From assembly GCF_032075065.1 (NCBI RefSeq), contig NZ_DAMAZC010000042.1, positions 1 to 25,479 on the forward strand: DNA of 25,479 nucleotides, read 5' to 3'. Below, one piece after another: positions 16,170-24,105 of the stretch. The position numbers and the translations under genes were made by a program. The DNA is from Atlantibacter sp032075065 (GTDB lineage: Bacteria > Pseudomonadota > Gammaproteobacteria > Enterobacterales > Enterobacteriaceae). The notes under the pieces are model-generated. The model ran no database searches. It was not told the DNA's origin and saw nothing but the letters and a program-made list of their open reading frames with translations. The first letter of the stretch is position 1; every line of letters begins with the position of its first letter.

Positions 16170-19100
16170 TCAGTCGGCGTCGTAGCCGAGGTTCGGCGCC
16201 AACCACCGCTCTACCTCACTCACGCTCATCCCTTTACGCCGAGCATAGTCCTCAATTTGATCCTTTTGCAGCTGCGCCACCGCGAAGTACTTGCTGTCAG
16301 GATGACTAAAGTACCACCCGGAAACCGACGCCCCAGGCCACATGGCGTAGGATTCAGTGAGTTTCATGCCGATGCGGTTTTCCACGTCCAGCAACTGCCA
16401 GATAGTGGCTTTCTCGGTATGCTCCGGGCAGGCCGGATAGCCTGGCGCGGGACGGATGCCCTGGTAATTTTCGCGGATCAGCTCTTCGTTGCTGAGGTTT
16501 TCATTGGCAGCGTAGCCCCAGTAGACTTTACGCACCCGCTCGTGCAGATACTCGGCAAATGCTTCAGCCAGACGGTCGGCCACCGCTTTGACCATGATTT
16601 TATTGTAATCATCGTGCTGCGCTTCAAACGCCTCGGCGAGGGCGTCTTCTTCCAGCCCGCCGGTTACCGCAAACGCGCCCAGATAATCCGCTTTGCCGCT
16701 CAGTTTCGGCGCGACGAAATCCGCCAGGCAGTAGTTCGCAAAGCCGACTTTTTCGGTTTGCTGACGCAGATGACGGCTGACCGCCAGCACATGGGTGCGG
16801 GTTTCATCGCGATAAACCTCAACGTCGTCGCCCACGCGGTTGGCCGGGAACAGACCCACCACGCCACGCGGATTCAGCGACTTGTCGGCGCTGAGTTGGT
16901 CGAGCAAATCGTTAGCGTCTTTGAACAGGCGCTTCGCCTCTTCGCCAACAATTTCATCTTCCATAATGCGCGGATATTTACCGGCCAGCGACCAGGTCAT
17001 AAAGAACGGCGTCCAGTCGATATAGTTACGCAGGGTTTCGATGCTGGCCGTCACTTCCTGTACGCCCAGGCGATGGGCCACCGGCGGCGTGTAACTTTCC
17101 CAGTCGAACGCCAGGTCATTCTCGCGTGCGGCCTGCAACGTGACCGGCGGTGTGCGCGGTTTTTTACGTCCATGCTGAATTCGCACGGTGTCGTACTCTT
17201 TACGCGTTCGCGCCACAAAATCGTCGCGCAGCGTATCGGATAACAGCGACGATACCACGCCTACGGTACGCGAGGCGTTCTGCACGTAAACCGTCGGGCC
17301 GCTGTAGTTCTGTTCAATTTTTACCGCGGTATGCGCTTTGGAAGTGGTCGCGCCGCCGATCAGCAGCGGCAGCGTAAAGCCCTGGCGCTCCATCTCTTTG
17401 GCAACGTTGACCATTTCATCCAGTGACGGGGTGATCAGCCCGGATAGCCCGATGATATCGGCGTTCACTTCGCGCGCGGTTTTGAGAATTTTATCGGTCG
17501 GCACCATCACGCCAAGGTCGATGATTTCATAGTTATTACACTGCAACACCACGCCGACGATGTTTTTACCGATGTCGTGAACGTCGCCTTTCACCGTCGC
17601 CAGCACGATTTTGCCGTTGCTTTTACCCTGCTCTTTGCTGGCGTTGATAAAGGGTTCGAGGTAGGCCACCGCCTGCTTCATCACACGCGCGGATTTCACT
17701 ACCTGCGGCAGGAACATTTTCCCTTCGCCAAACAGATCGCCCACCACGTTCATGCCCGCCATCAGCGGCCCTTCGATGACTTCAATCGGCCGTGCCGCCT
17801 GCTGGCGCGCCTGCTCGGTATCATCTTCGATAAATTCGGTGATGCCTTTTACCAGCGAGTATTCGAGACGCTTCGCCACGTCCCAACTGCGCCACTCGGC
17901 CTGCTGAGCGTTGGCGGCATCGTCGCTTTTGCTGCCGCGGTATTTTTCCGCCAGTTCCAGCAAACGCTCGGTGCCGTCTTCGCGACGGTTAAGGATCACA
18001 TCTTCCACCGCGTCGCGCAGTTCTGCGGGCAGATCGTCATAAATCGCCAGTTGCCCGGCGTTAACGATCCCCATGTCCATACCGTTGCGAATGGCGTAGT
18101 AAAGGAACACGGCGTGAATGGCTTCACGCACCGGGTCGTTGCCGCGGAACGAGAACGACACGTTCGATACGCCGCCGGAGATCATCGCATGCGGCAGTTC
18201 GCGCTTGATGTCTTCACACGCGCCGATAAAGTCCTGAGCGTAGTTATTGTGCTCTTCAATCCCCGTCGCCACGGCGAAGATATTAGGGTCGAAAATGATG
18301 TCTTCCGGCGGGAAGCCCACTTCTTCAGTGAGGATCTTGTAGGCCCGGCGGCAGATCTCGATTTTGCGCTCGCGGGTATCGGCCTGGCCGACTTCATCGA
18401 ACGCCATCACCACCATGGCCGCGCCGTAGCGGCGCACCAGCTTCGCGTGGTGGATAAAGGTCTCAATCCCCTCTTTCATGGAGATTGAGTTCACAATGCC
18501 TTTACCCTGGATGCACTGTAAGCCTTTTTCAATCACGTCCCATTTCGAGGAGTCGATCATGATCGGCACGCGGGCGATATCCGGCTCACCGGCAATCAGG
18601 TTCAGGAAACGCACCATTGCCGCTTCGGCATCGAGCATCCCTTCATCCATGTTGATATCGATGATTTGCGCGCCGTTTTCTACCTGCTGTAACGCCACTT
18701 CCAGCGCTTCGCTGTATTTTTCTTCTTTAATCAGGCGCTTGAATTTGGCGGAGCCGGTGACGTTGGTTCGCTCGCCCACATTGACGAACAGGCTGTCTGC
18801 GCCGATGTTGAGCGGCTCAAGGCCGGCAAGACGGCAGGCCACCGGGAGCTTAGGCAATTTACGCGGCGCAACGCCTTCCACGGCTTTGCTCATGGCGGCG
18901 ATATGCGCTGGCGTGGTGCCGCAACAGCCGCCGACGATATTTAAGAAGCCCGCCTGCGCCCACTCGCCGATTTGCGCCGCCATTACGTCGGCATCTAAAT
19001 CGTATTCCCCGAAGGCGTTTGGCAGACCGGCGTTAGGGTGCGCGGTGACATAGCATTCAGCCACGCGCGACAGCTCCGCCACGTACTGGCGCAGTTCATC

Positions 19101-19853
19101 CGGACCCAGCGCGCAGTTCAGGCCGAACGACAGCGCATCGGCATGACGCAGGGAGTTATAGAACGCCTCGGTGGTTTGCCCGGACAGGGTACGGCCCGAC
19201 GCATCGGTAATGGTGCCGGAAATCATGAGCGGCAAATCAACGCCCAGCGCTTCGAACTCGCTTTTCACCGCGAAAATCGCCGCCTTGGCGTTAAGGGTGT
19301 CGAACACGGTTTCAATCAGGATCAGATCCGAACCGCCTTCCACCAGCGCGCGGGTCGACTCGCGATAGGCTTCCACCAGTTGGTTAAAGCTGACGTTGCG
19401 ATACGCCGGATCGTTAACGTCAGGAGAAATCGACGCGGTGCGGTTAGTCGGGCCGAGCACCCCGGCGACATAGCGCGGTTTTTCCGGCGTGCGCGCGGTC
19501 CACTCATCGGCGCAGGCGCGCGCCAGCTTCGCGGCTTCGTAGTTGATCTCCGCCGACAGCGATTCCATATGGTAATCGGCCATAGCGATGGTGGTGGCGT
19601 TAAAGGTGTTGGTTTCAACAATGTCCGCGCCCGCTTCGAAATAGGCGTAGTGGATTGCAGCGATGGTTTCCGGTTTCGTGAGGACCAGTAGGTCGTTGTT
19701 GCCTTTTAAATCGGACGCCCAGTCGGCGAAGCGCTCGCCGCGATAGTCTGCTTCTTCCAGACGATAGCTCTGGATCATGGTCCCCATACCACCATCCAGC
19801 ACCAGAATACGTTCATTCAACTGCTTTAGCAGTTTTTCTCTGTTGTTAGTCAC
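16170..19853 (-). CDS. metH: Cobalamin-dependent methionine synthase
   Basis: Transfers the methyl group of 5-methyltetrahydrofolate through methylcobalamin to homocysteine, giving methionine. The product is 1227 residues, the E. coli length. Domains in order: homocysteine-binding (zinc ligands Cys247 in GLNCALGP, Cys310 and Cys311 in VGGCCGTT), folate-binding (FVNVGERTNVTGSAKF), cobalamin-binding (GDVHDIGKNIVG, whose His is the lower cobalt ligand) and C-terminal activation domain (RPAPGYPACPEHTEK). I start at GTG 19851-19853 (MTNNREKLLKQLNERILVLDGG) with GGGAG upstream; this gives the same 22-residue lead-in as E. coli. A frame open to ATG 20012 is an unlikely extension. No MetR site was evident in the upstream gap. 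Confidence 0.97.
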   Translation of the reverse strand: MTNNREKLLKQLNERILVLDGGMGTMIQSYRLEEADYRGERFADWASDLKGNNDLLVLTKPETIAAIHYAYFEAGADIVETNTFNATTIAMADYHMESLSAEINYEAAKLARACADEWTARTPEKPRYVAGVLGPTNRTASISPDVNDPAYRNVSFNQLVEAYRESTRALVEGGSDLILIETVFDTLNAKAAIFAVKSEFEALGVDLPLMISGTITDASGRTLSGQTTEAFYNSLRHADALSFGLNCALGPDELRQYVAELSRVAECYVTAHPNAGLPNAFGEYDLDADVMAAQIGEWAQAGFLNIVGGCCGTTPAHIAAMSKAVEGVAPRKLPKLPVACRLAGLEPLNIGADSLFVNVGERTNVTGSAKFKRLIKEEKYSEALEVALQQVENGAQIIDINMDEGMLDAEAAMVRFLNLIAGEPDIARVPIMIDSSKWDVIEKGLQCIQGKGIVNSISMKEGIETFIHHAKLVRRYGAAMVVMAFDEVGQADTRERKIEICRRAYKILTEEVGFPPEDIIFDPNIFAVATGIEEHNNYAQDFIGACEDIKRELPHAMISGGVSNVSFSFRGNDPVREAIHAVFLYYAIRNGMDMGIVNAGQLAIYDDLPAELRDAVEDVILNRREDGTERLLELAEKYRGSKSDDAANAQQAEWRSWDVAKRLEYSLVKGITEFIEDDTEQARQQAARPIEVIEGPLMAGMNVVGDLFGEGKMFLPQVVKSARVMKQAVAYLEPFINASKEQGKSNGKIVLATVKGDVHDIGKNIVGVVLQCNNYEIIDLGVMVPTDKILKTAREVNADIIGLSGLITPSLDEMVNVAKEMERQGFTLPLLIGGATTSKAHTAVKIEQNYSGPTVYVQNASRTVGVVSSLLSDTLRDDFVARTRKEYDTVRIQHGRKKPRTPPVTLQAARENDLAFDWESYTPPVAHRLGVQEVTASIETLRNYIDWTPFFMTWSLAGKYPRIMEDEIVGEEAKRLFKDANDLLDQLSADKSLNPRGVVGLFPANRVGDDVEVYRDETRTHVLAVSRHLRQQTEKVGFANYCLADFVAPKLSGKADYLGAFAVTGGLEEDALAEAFEAQHDDYNKIMVKAVADRLAEAFAEYLHERVRKVYWGYAANENLSNEELIRENYQGIRPAPGYPACPEHTEKATIWQLLDVENRIGMKLTESYAMWPGASVSGWYFSHPDSKYFAVAQLQKDQIEDYARRKGMSVSEVERWLAPNLGYDAD

Positions 19854-20040
19854 TCTTACTCCCGGATCGTTATTCAGCCCTGTCAGGCCATGCGCCCATA
19901 CTGGCACACTCGGCCACAGGCGAAAAGTCACAGGATGGCAACATGAGAGATGTTCATTCATAAAACGCGCCAACTGCGCTGATTTCCTGAAATTTAGTGC
20001 GTTGGCGGGCAACTCATCCGATCAGTTTTTCCAGGGTTGC

Positions 20041-20072
20041 ATTATACTCAAATAAAACGAAAATTATTTCCA
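20041..20072 (+). promoter_or_regulatory. iclR promoter and IclR operator
   Basis: TATACT (20043-20048) is a likely iclR -10. Just downstream, CGAAAATTATTTCCA (20058-20072) matches the IclR box (TGGAAATNATTTCCA as I recall it) at 12 of 14 specified positions, 23 bases before the ATG. Bound IclR would block its own transcription. The same bases read TATAAT on the minus strand (20046-20041), a possible -10 for metH, so the two promoters may overlap. Confidence 0.65.
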
Positions 20073-20095
20073 CGATACAGAAAAAGGAGACACCC

Positions 20096-20932
20096 ATGGT
20101 TGCCGCCGTTCCCGTTAAACGTGGAAAAAAACCTCGCGCCGCCGCTGCGGCTCCAGCGCCCCAGGCTACCGGCCAGGTACAATCGCTGACGCGCGGGCTG
20201 AAGCTCCTTGAATGGATTTCCGAATCGCACGGCAGCGTGGCGCTTACCGAGCTGGCTCAGCAAGCCGGGCTGCCCAACTCGACGACTCACCGCCTGCTTA
20301 CCACCATGCAACAGCTTGGTTTTGTCCGCCAGGTGGGGGATTTAGGCCACTGGTCGATTGGCGCGCATGCCTTTATCGTCGGCAGCAGCTTTCTGCAAAG
20401 CCGCAATTTACTGGCGATCGTGCACCCGATGCTGCGCAAACTGATGGAAGCCTCCGGTGAGACCGTCAACCTGGCGGTGCTGGATCAGAGCGATCATCAG
20501 GCGATTATTATCGACCAGGTACAGTGTACCCAGCTGATGCGCATGTCCGCCCCAATCGGCGGCAAACTGCCGATGCACGCTTCCGGCGCGGGTAAAGCCT
20601 TTCTGGCGCAGCTTCCTGAAGATGACGTCACCGCGCTGCTGCATCGTAAAGGGCTGCACGCCTACACCCACGCTACGCTGGTTTCCCCGGCCCATCTGAA
20701 AGAAGACCTGGCGCAAACCCGCAAGCGCGGTTACTCGTTCGATGATGAAGAACATGCGCTGGGCTTACGCTGTGTGGCGTCGTGCATTTACGACGAGCAC
20801 CACCAGCCGTTTGCCGCGATTTCTATCTCCGGCCCGGTATCCCGTATCACCGACGATCGGGTCACCGAGCTGGGCGCGATGGCTATCAAAGCGGCGAAAG
20901 AAGTGACGCTTGCTTACGGCGGCGTGCGTTAA
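20096..20932 (+). CDS. iclR: Acetate operon repressor IclR
   Basis: Repressor of the aceBAK glyoxylate-shunt operon and of itself; in E. coli glyoxylate favours release and pyruvate favours binding. The product is 278 residues (E. coli 274). A basic, Ala/Pro-rich N-terminus (KRGKKPRAAAAAPAP) comes first. The winged helix-turn-helix follows at about 27-85 (SLTRGLKLLEWISES, with LPNSTTHRLLTTM as recognition helix). The effector-binding domain contains MRMSAPIGGKLPMHASGAGKAF and DDEEHALGLRCVASCI. I start at ATG 20096 with AAAGGAGA just upstream; the frame runs open to 19997 but has no better start. It converges with aceK; E. coli arpA is absent between them. Confidence 0.96.
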   Translation: MVAAVPVKRGKKPRAAAAAPAPQATGQVQSLTRGLKLLEWISESHGSVALTELAQQAGLPNSTTHRLLTTMQQLGFVRQVGDLGHWSIGAHAFIVGSSFLQSRNLLAIVHPMLRKLMEASGETVNLAVLDQSDHQAIIIDQVQCTQLMRMSAPIGGKLPMHASGAGKAFLAQLPEDDVTALLHRKGLHAYTHATLVSPAHLKEDLAQTRKRGYSFDDEEHALGLRCVASCIYDEHHQPFAAISISGPVSRITDDRVTELGAMAIKAAKEVTLAYGGVR

Positions 20933-20940
20933 AAGCGATA

Positions 20941-20962
20941 CCGCCTCCTGTTCAGGAGGCGG
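20941..20962. terminator. Hairpin at the iclR/aceK convergent ends
   Basis: CCGCCTCCT (20941-20949) and AGGAGGCGG (20954-20962) form a perfect 9-base stem with a GTTC loop, 9 bases past the iclR stop. The aceK stop codon (20952-20954) lies in the loop, and one arm encodes the last aceK residues. On the minus strand CTTTTAA follows eight bases later; the plus strand has no T-run. Probable shared 3'-end structure. Confidence 0.6.
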
Positions 20963-22703
20963 AAATATCGGCAGACTGGCGCGCATAGCGCTGGCAAAAG
21001 CGCTGCCGCCGTCGATAGGCATACACATCTTCCACGTGACCGTGACGAATACGCGCCTGTAACGCCCGCCAGTACTCCGCCTGGAACAGATCGGCGTGCA
21101 TTTCCTCAAACAGCGGTTTGATGCGCGGATCGGCGCACAGCCAGTGGCGGAATTCTTCCGGGAACACATCCCCCGGCGCGACGCTGTACCACGGCTCCGA
21201 CGCCATTTCATCTTCCGGATAACGCGGCGGCGGAATATCGCGGAAATTCACTTCGGTCATGTAGCAAATTTCGTCGTAATCGTAAAACACCACCCGGCCA
21301 TGACGGGTCACGCCAAAGTTTTTAAACAGCATATCGCCGGGGAAAATATTGGCGGCAGCCAGTTGGCGGATAGCGTTGCCGTACTCTTCAATGGCGTCGC
21401 GCAGCTGTTGGCCCTGCACTTGTTCCAGCCAGATATTCAGCGGCACCATGCGCCGTTCAATGTACAGGTGGCGAATGACGATCTTGTCGCCCAGATCGGT
21501 GATTTTCTGCGGCGCTTCCTGCATCAGCAGCGCCATTAGCGCCGGGTCGATCTGGCGTTTTTCCAGCACGAAGTTTTCGAATTCCTGGGTATCCGCCATG
21601 CGCCCGACGCGGTCGTGCTCCTTCACCAGCTGGTAGCAGGCGCGCACGTGGGCCTCGTCCATCTCTTTCTGCGGAGCGAATTTATCTTTAATGACTTTGA
21701 ACACCCGGTCAAAGCCTGGCAGCGTGAACACCAGCATCACCATGCCGCGAATGCCCGGCGCTTCGATAAACTGCTCATTGCTCTGGGCGAGGTAGTTCAG
21801 GTATTCGCGGTAGCTTTCGGTTTTGCCGTGCTTTTGGCAGCCAATCGCCATATACAATTCGGCGGTGGTTTTGCCAGGTAAGATCTCGCGCAACCACTCC
21901 ACCAGCGCGGCGGGCAGCGGCGCGTACACCATAAAATAGGAGCGCGCGAAGCCAAACACGATGCTGGCTTCCGCCGGGCGGGTTAAGCAGGTATCGATAA
22001 ACAGCTCGCCTTCGTTGCTGCGGTGGATCGGCAACAGGAACGGCAGCGTGCCGGACGGCAGCACCAGTTTCGCCACCAGCCATGCCGCTTTATTGCGGTA
22101 AAACAGCTCGTTGGCAACCTGTAAATGCACTTTATCCAGCATCTCCTCGCCCAGCGTTTCGGTGAGGTGATTGATGATGTAACCCACATCGCGGTCCAGA
22201 TCCTGCCAGGGCAGACGCAGCGGCAAATCTTTTAATAACCGGGTCAGCAGCGCGGGCCAGCCCTGCTTCGGGTAAAAGTCTTTCGCCAGCGGACGGGGAA
22301 TGGTGCGAAACCGCCGCTCCGGCTGGGAGCTGAAAATAAACAGCCGTTCCGGCGTCAGGGACTGATGGTCGAACAGTCGGCAGTAAACGGAGTTAAAGAA
22401 GCTTTCGGCAATCTCGAAACGGGGATAGTCGGGCAGCAGCTCGGTATAGTGCTTTTTGACCTGCAATAAAAAGTCGGCGTCGGTGCTTTTGCCATTGGTG
22501 ATGCAGCGCAGCTGTTCAACCACCAGCCCGACGTGATGGTCGTACAGATGAATACGCTTTTTCATGGCCTGCTGGACAGCCTGCCAGTCCGCCTGCTCGA
22601 AACGCTGCTGCGCCCCGGAGGTCACTTCCAGAAAACGGCCATACTGCGCGTCAAACCCTTGCAGGATGGTTTGCGCGATCAACAGTTCCAGCCCACGCGG
22701 CAT
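20952..22703 (-). CDS. aceK: Isocitrate dehydrogenase kinase/phosphatase AceK
   Basis: A single protein that both phosphorylates and dephosphorylates isocitrate dehydrogenase, setting the split between TCA cycle and glyoxylate shunt. It is 583 residues from ATG 22701-22703 (MPRGLELLIAQTILQGFD); GGAG precedes this ATG, whereas an ATG four codons earlier has none. Visible motifs are the nucleotide-binding IEAPGIRGMVMLVF, FKVIKDKFAPQKEM, and the kinase-like FPGDMLFKNFG and VVFYDYDEICYM. The C-terminus (RYARQSADISAS) differs from and is slightly longer than E. coli's (578 aa), and is written through a hairpin. It is the last gene of aceBAK; a stem-loop separates it from aceA. Confidence 0.96.
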   Translation of the reverse strand: MPRGLELLIAQTILQGFDAQYGRFLEVTSGAQQRFEQADWQAVQQAMKKRIHLYDHHVGLVVEQLRCITNGKSTDADFLLQVKKHYTELLPDYPRFEIAESFFNSVYCRLFDHQSLTPERLFIFSSQPERRFRTIPRPLAKDFYPKQGWPALLTRLLKDLPLRLPWQDLDRDVGYIINHLTETLGEEMLDKVHLQVANELFYRNKAAWLVAKLVLPSGTLPFLLPIHRSNEGELFIDTCLTRPAEASIVFGFARSYFMVYAPLPAALVEWLREILPGKTTAELYMAIGCQKHGKTESYREYLNYLAQSNEQFIEAPGIRGMVMLVFTLPGFDRVFKVIKDKFAPQKEMDEAHVRACYQLVKEHDRVGRMADTQEFENFVLEKRQIDPALMALLMQEAPQKITDLGDKIVIRHLYIERRMVPLNIWLEQVQGQQLRDAIEEYGNAIRQLAAANIFPGDMLFKNFGVTRHGRVVFYDYDEICYMTEVNFRDIPPPRYPEDEMASEPWYSVAPGDVFPEEFRHWLCADPRIKPLFEEMHADLFQAEYWRALQARIRHGHVEDVYAYRRRQRFCQRYARQSADISAS

Positions 22704-22724
22704 AGCACTCTCCATCAGATGGAT

Positions 22725-22748
22725 GCCCTCTCCCGTCGGGAAGAGGGC
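22725..22748 (-). other. aceA-aceK intergenic stem-loop
   Basis: On the minus strand GCCCTCTTCC pairs with the complementary arm ending GAGAGGGC (10 base pairs, one T-G) around a 4-base loop, within the 55-base gap. No T-run follows. In E. coli REP-type sequences in this gap help keep aceK expression well below aceA. This hairpin probably does the same. Confidence 0.65.
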
Positions 22749-22758
22749 GTCGGGCTTA

Positions 22759-24066
22759 TCAGAATTGCGACTCTTCCGTCGAACCGGTCAGGGCCGTGAC
22801 GGATGAGGTTCCGCCCTGGATGATGGTGGTGACTTTATCGAAGTAGCCGGTGCCCACTTCCTGCTGATGGGAAACGAAGGTGTAACCCTCGTTGGCGGCG
22901 GCGAATTCCGGCTCCTGAACGCGCTCCACGTAGTGCTTCATGCCTTCGCCCTGCGCGTAGGCATGCGCCAGGTTGAACATGTTGAACCACATGCTGTGGA
23001 TGCCTGCCAGCGTGATGAACTGGTATTTGTAGCCCATATCCGACAGTTCCTGCTGGAAGGAGGCGATGGTGTTGTCATCGAGGTTTTTCTTCCAGTTAAA
23101 CGACGGTGAACAGTTGTAGGCCAGCAGCTTGCCGGGGAATTTGGCGTGGATAGCTTCGGCAAAGCGACGCGCCTGGTCCAGGTCCGGCTTCGAGGTTTCG
23201 CACCACACCAGATCGGCATACGGCGCGTAGGCCAGGCCGCGGCTGATGGCCTGTTCAATACCCGCATGGGTACGGAAGAAGCCTTCCGAGGTCCGCTCGC
23301 CGGAGATAAATTCACGGTCGTATTCGTCGCAGTCAGAGGTGATCAGGTCTGCGGCATCGGCGTCGGTACGGGCGATCAGCAGCGTCGGCACGCCCATCAC
23401 GTCGGCAGCCAGACGCGCGGCAACCAGCTTCTGGATAGCTTCCTGAGTCGGCACCAGCACTTTACCGCCCATGTGCCCGCATTTCTTCACCGAGGCCAGC
23501 TGATCTTCGAAGTGAACAGCCGCTGCACCGGCTTCAATCATCGATTTCATCAGCTCAAACGCGTTCAACACGCCGCCAAAGCCGGCTTCGGCATCCGCCA
23601 CGATCGGCAGAAAGTAATCCACATAGCGCGGATCGCCTGGCTCAATATTGGAAGCCCACTGGATCTGATCCGCACGGCGGAACGTGTTGTTGATCCGCTC
23701 CACCACCGCCGGGACCGAGTTAGCCGGATACAGGGATTGATCCGGGTACATGCTGGAGGCCAGGTTGGCGTCTGCGGCCACCTGCCAGCCAGAGAGATAA
23801 ACCGCCTCGATGCCCGCTTTCGCCTGCTGCAACGCCTGGCCGCCGGTCAGCGCGCCAAGGCTGTTCACGTAACCTTTTTTCGATTCGCCATGCAGCAGAC
23901 GCCACATTTTGGCCGCGCCCAGCTGCGCCAGGGTGCATTCCGGGTTCACCGAACCGCGCAGTTTCACCACCTCTTCCGCGCTGTACGGGCGCGTGATCCC
24001 TTCCCAACGCGCCTGTTGCCACTCTTGTTCTAATTGTTCAATTTGTTGGGTACGAGTTGTAGTCAT
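22759..24066 (-). CDS. aceA: Isocitrate lyase
   Basis: Cleaves isocitrate to glyoxylate and succinate, the first glyoxylate-shunt step needed for growth on acetate or fatty acids. The product is 435 residues (E. coli 434). The signature KKCGH is at 194-198 with catalytic Cys196; CNCSPSFNW-type text (YNCSPSFNWKKNLDD) and TLAGIHSMWFNMF follow, and the end ALTGSTEESQF matches. I use ATG 24064-24066 (MTTTRTQQIEQ), preceded by GGAG eight bases upstream; an ATG at 24081 would add five residues and uses that same GGAG as coding. It lies 39 bases after aceB and is co-transcribed with aceB and aceK under IclR control. Confidence 0.97.
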   Translation of the reverse strand: MTTTRTQQIEQLEQEWQQARWEGITRPYSAEEVVKLRGSVNPECTLAQLGAAKMWRLLHGESKKGYVNSLGALTGGQALQQAKAGIEAVYLSGWQVAADANLASSMYPDQSLYPANSVPAVVERINNTFRRADQIQWASNIEPGDPRYVDYFLPIVADAEAGFGGVLNAFELMKSMIEAGAAAVHFEDQLASVKKCGHMGGKVLVPTQEAIQKLVAARLAADVMGVPTLLIARTDADAADLITSDCDEYDREFISGERTSEGFFRTHAGIEQAISRGLAYAPYADLVWCETSKPDLDQARRFAEAIHAKFPGKLLAYNCSPSFNWKKNLDDNTIASFQQELSDMGYKYQFITLAGIHSMWFNMFNLAHAYAQGEGMKHYVERVQEPEFAAANEGYTFVSHQQEVGTGYFDKVTTIIQGGTSSVTALTGSTEESQF

Positions 24067-24105
24067 GTGCAGATGCTCCATAGGGTAGTTGTTATTAAGG
24101 GTTGA

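Noticed and set aside
16257..19691. Several 190-330-residue plus-strand frames opposite metH
   Set aside because: They mirror metH codons, have no ribosome-binding sites and no recognisable domains.
19854..20012. Upstream extension of metH to an ATG at 20012 (53 extra residues)
   Set aside because: The extension has no MetH-like sequence. GTG at 19853 has a GGGAG ribosome-binding site and gives exactly the E. coli length and lead-in.
19854..20095. MetR site (TGAA-N5-TTCA) upstream of metH
   Set aside because: The nearest text (TGAATGAACA on the minus strand) does not have the required spaced inverted halves.
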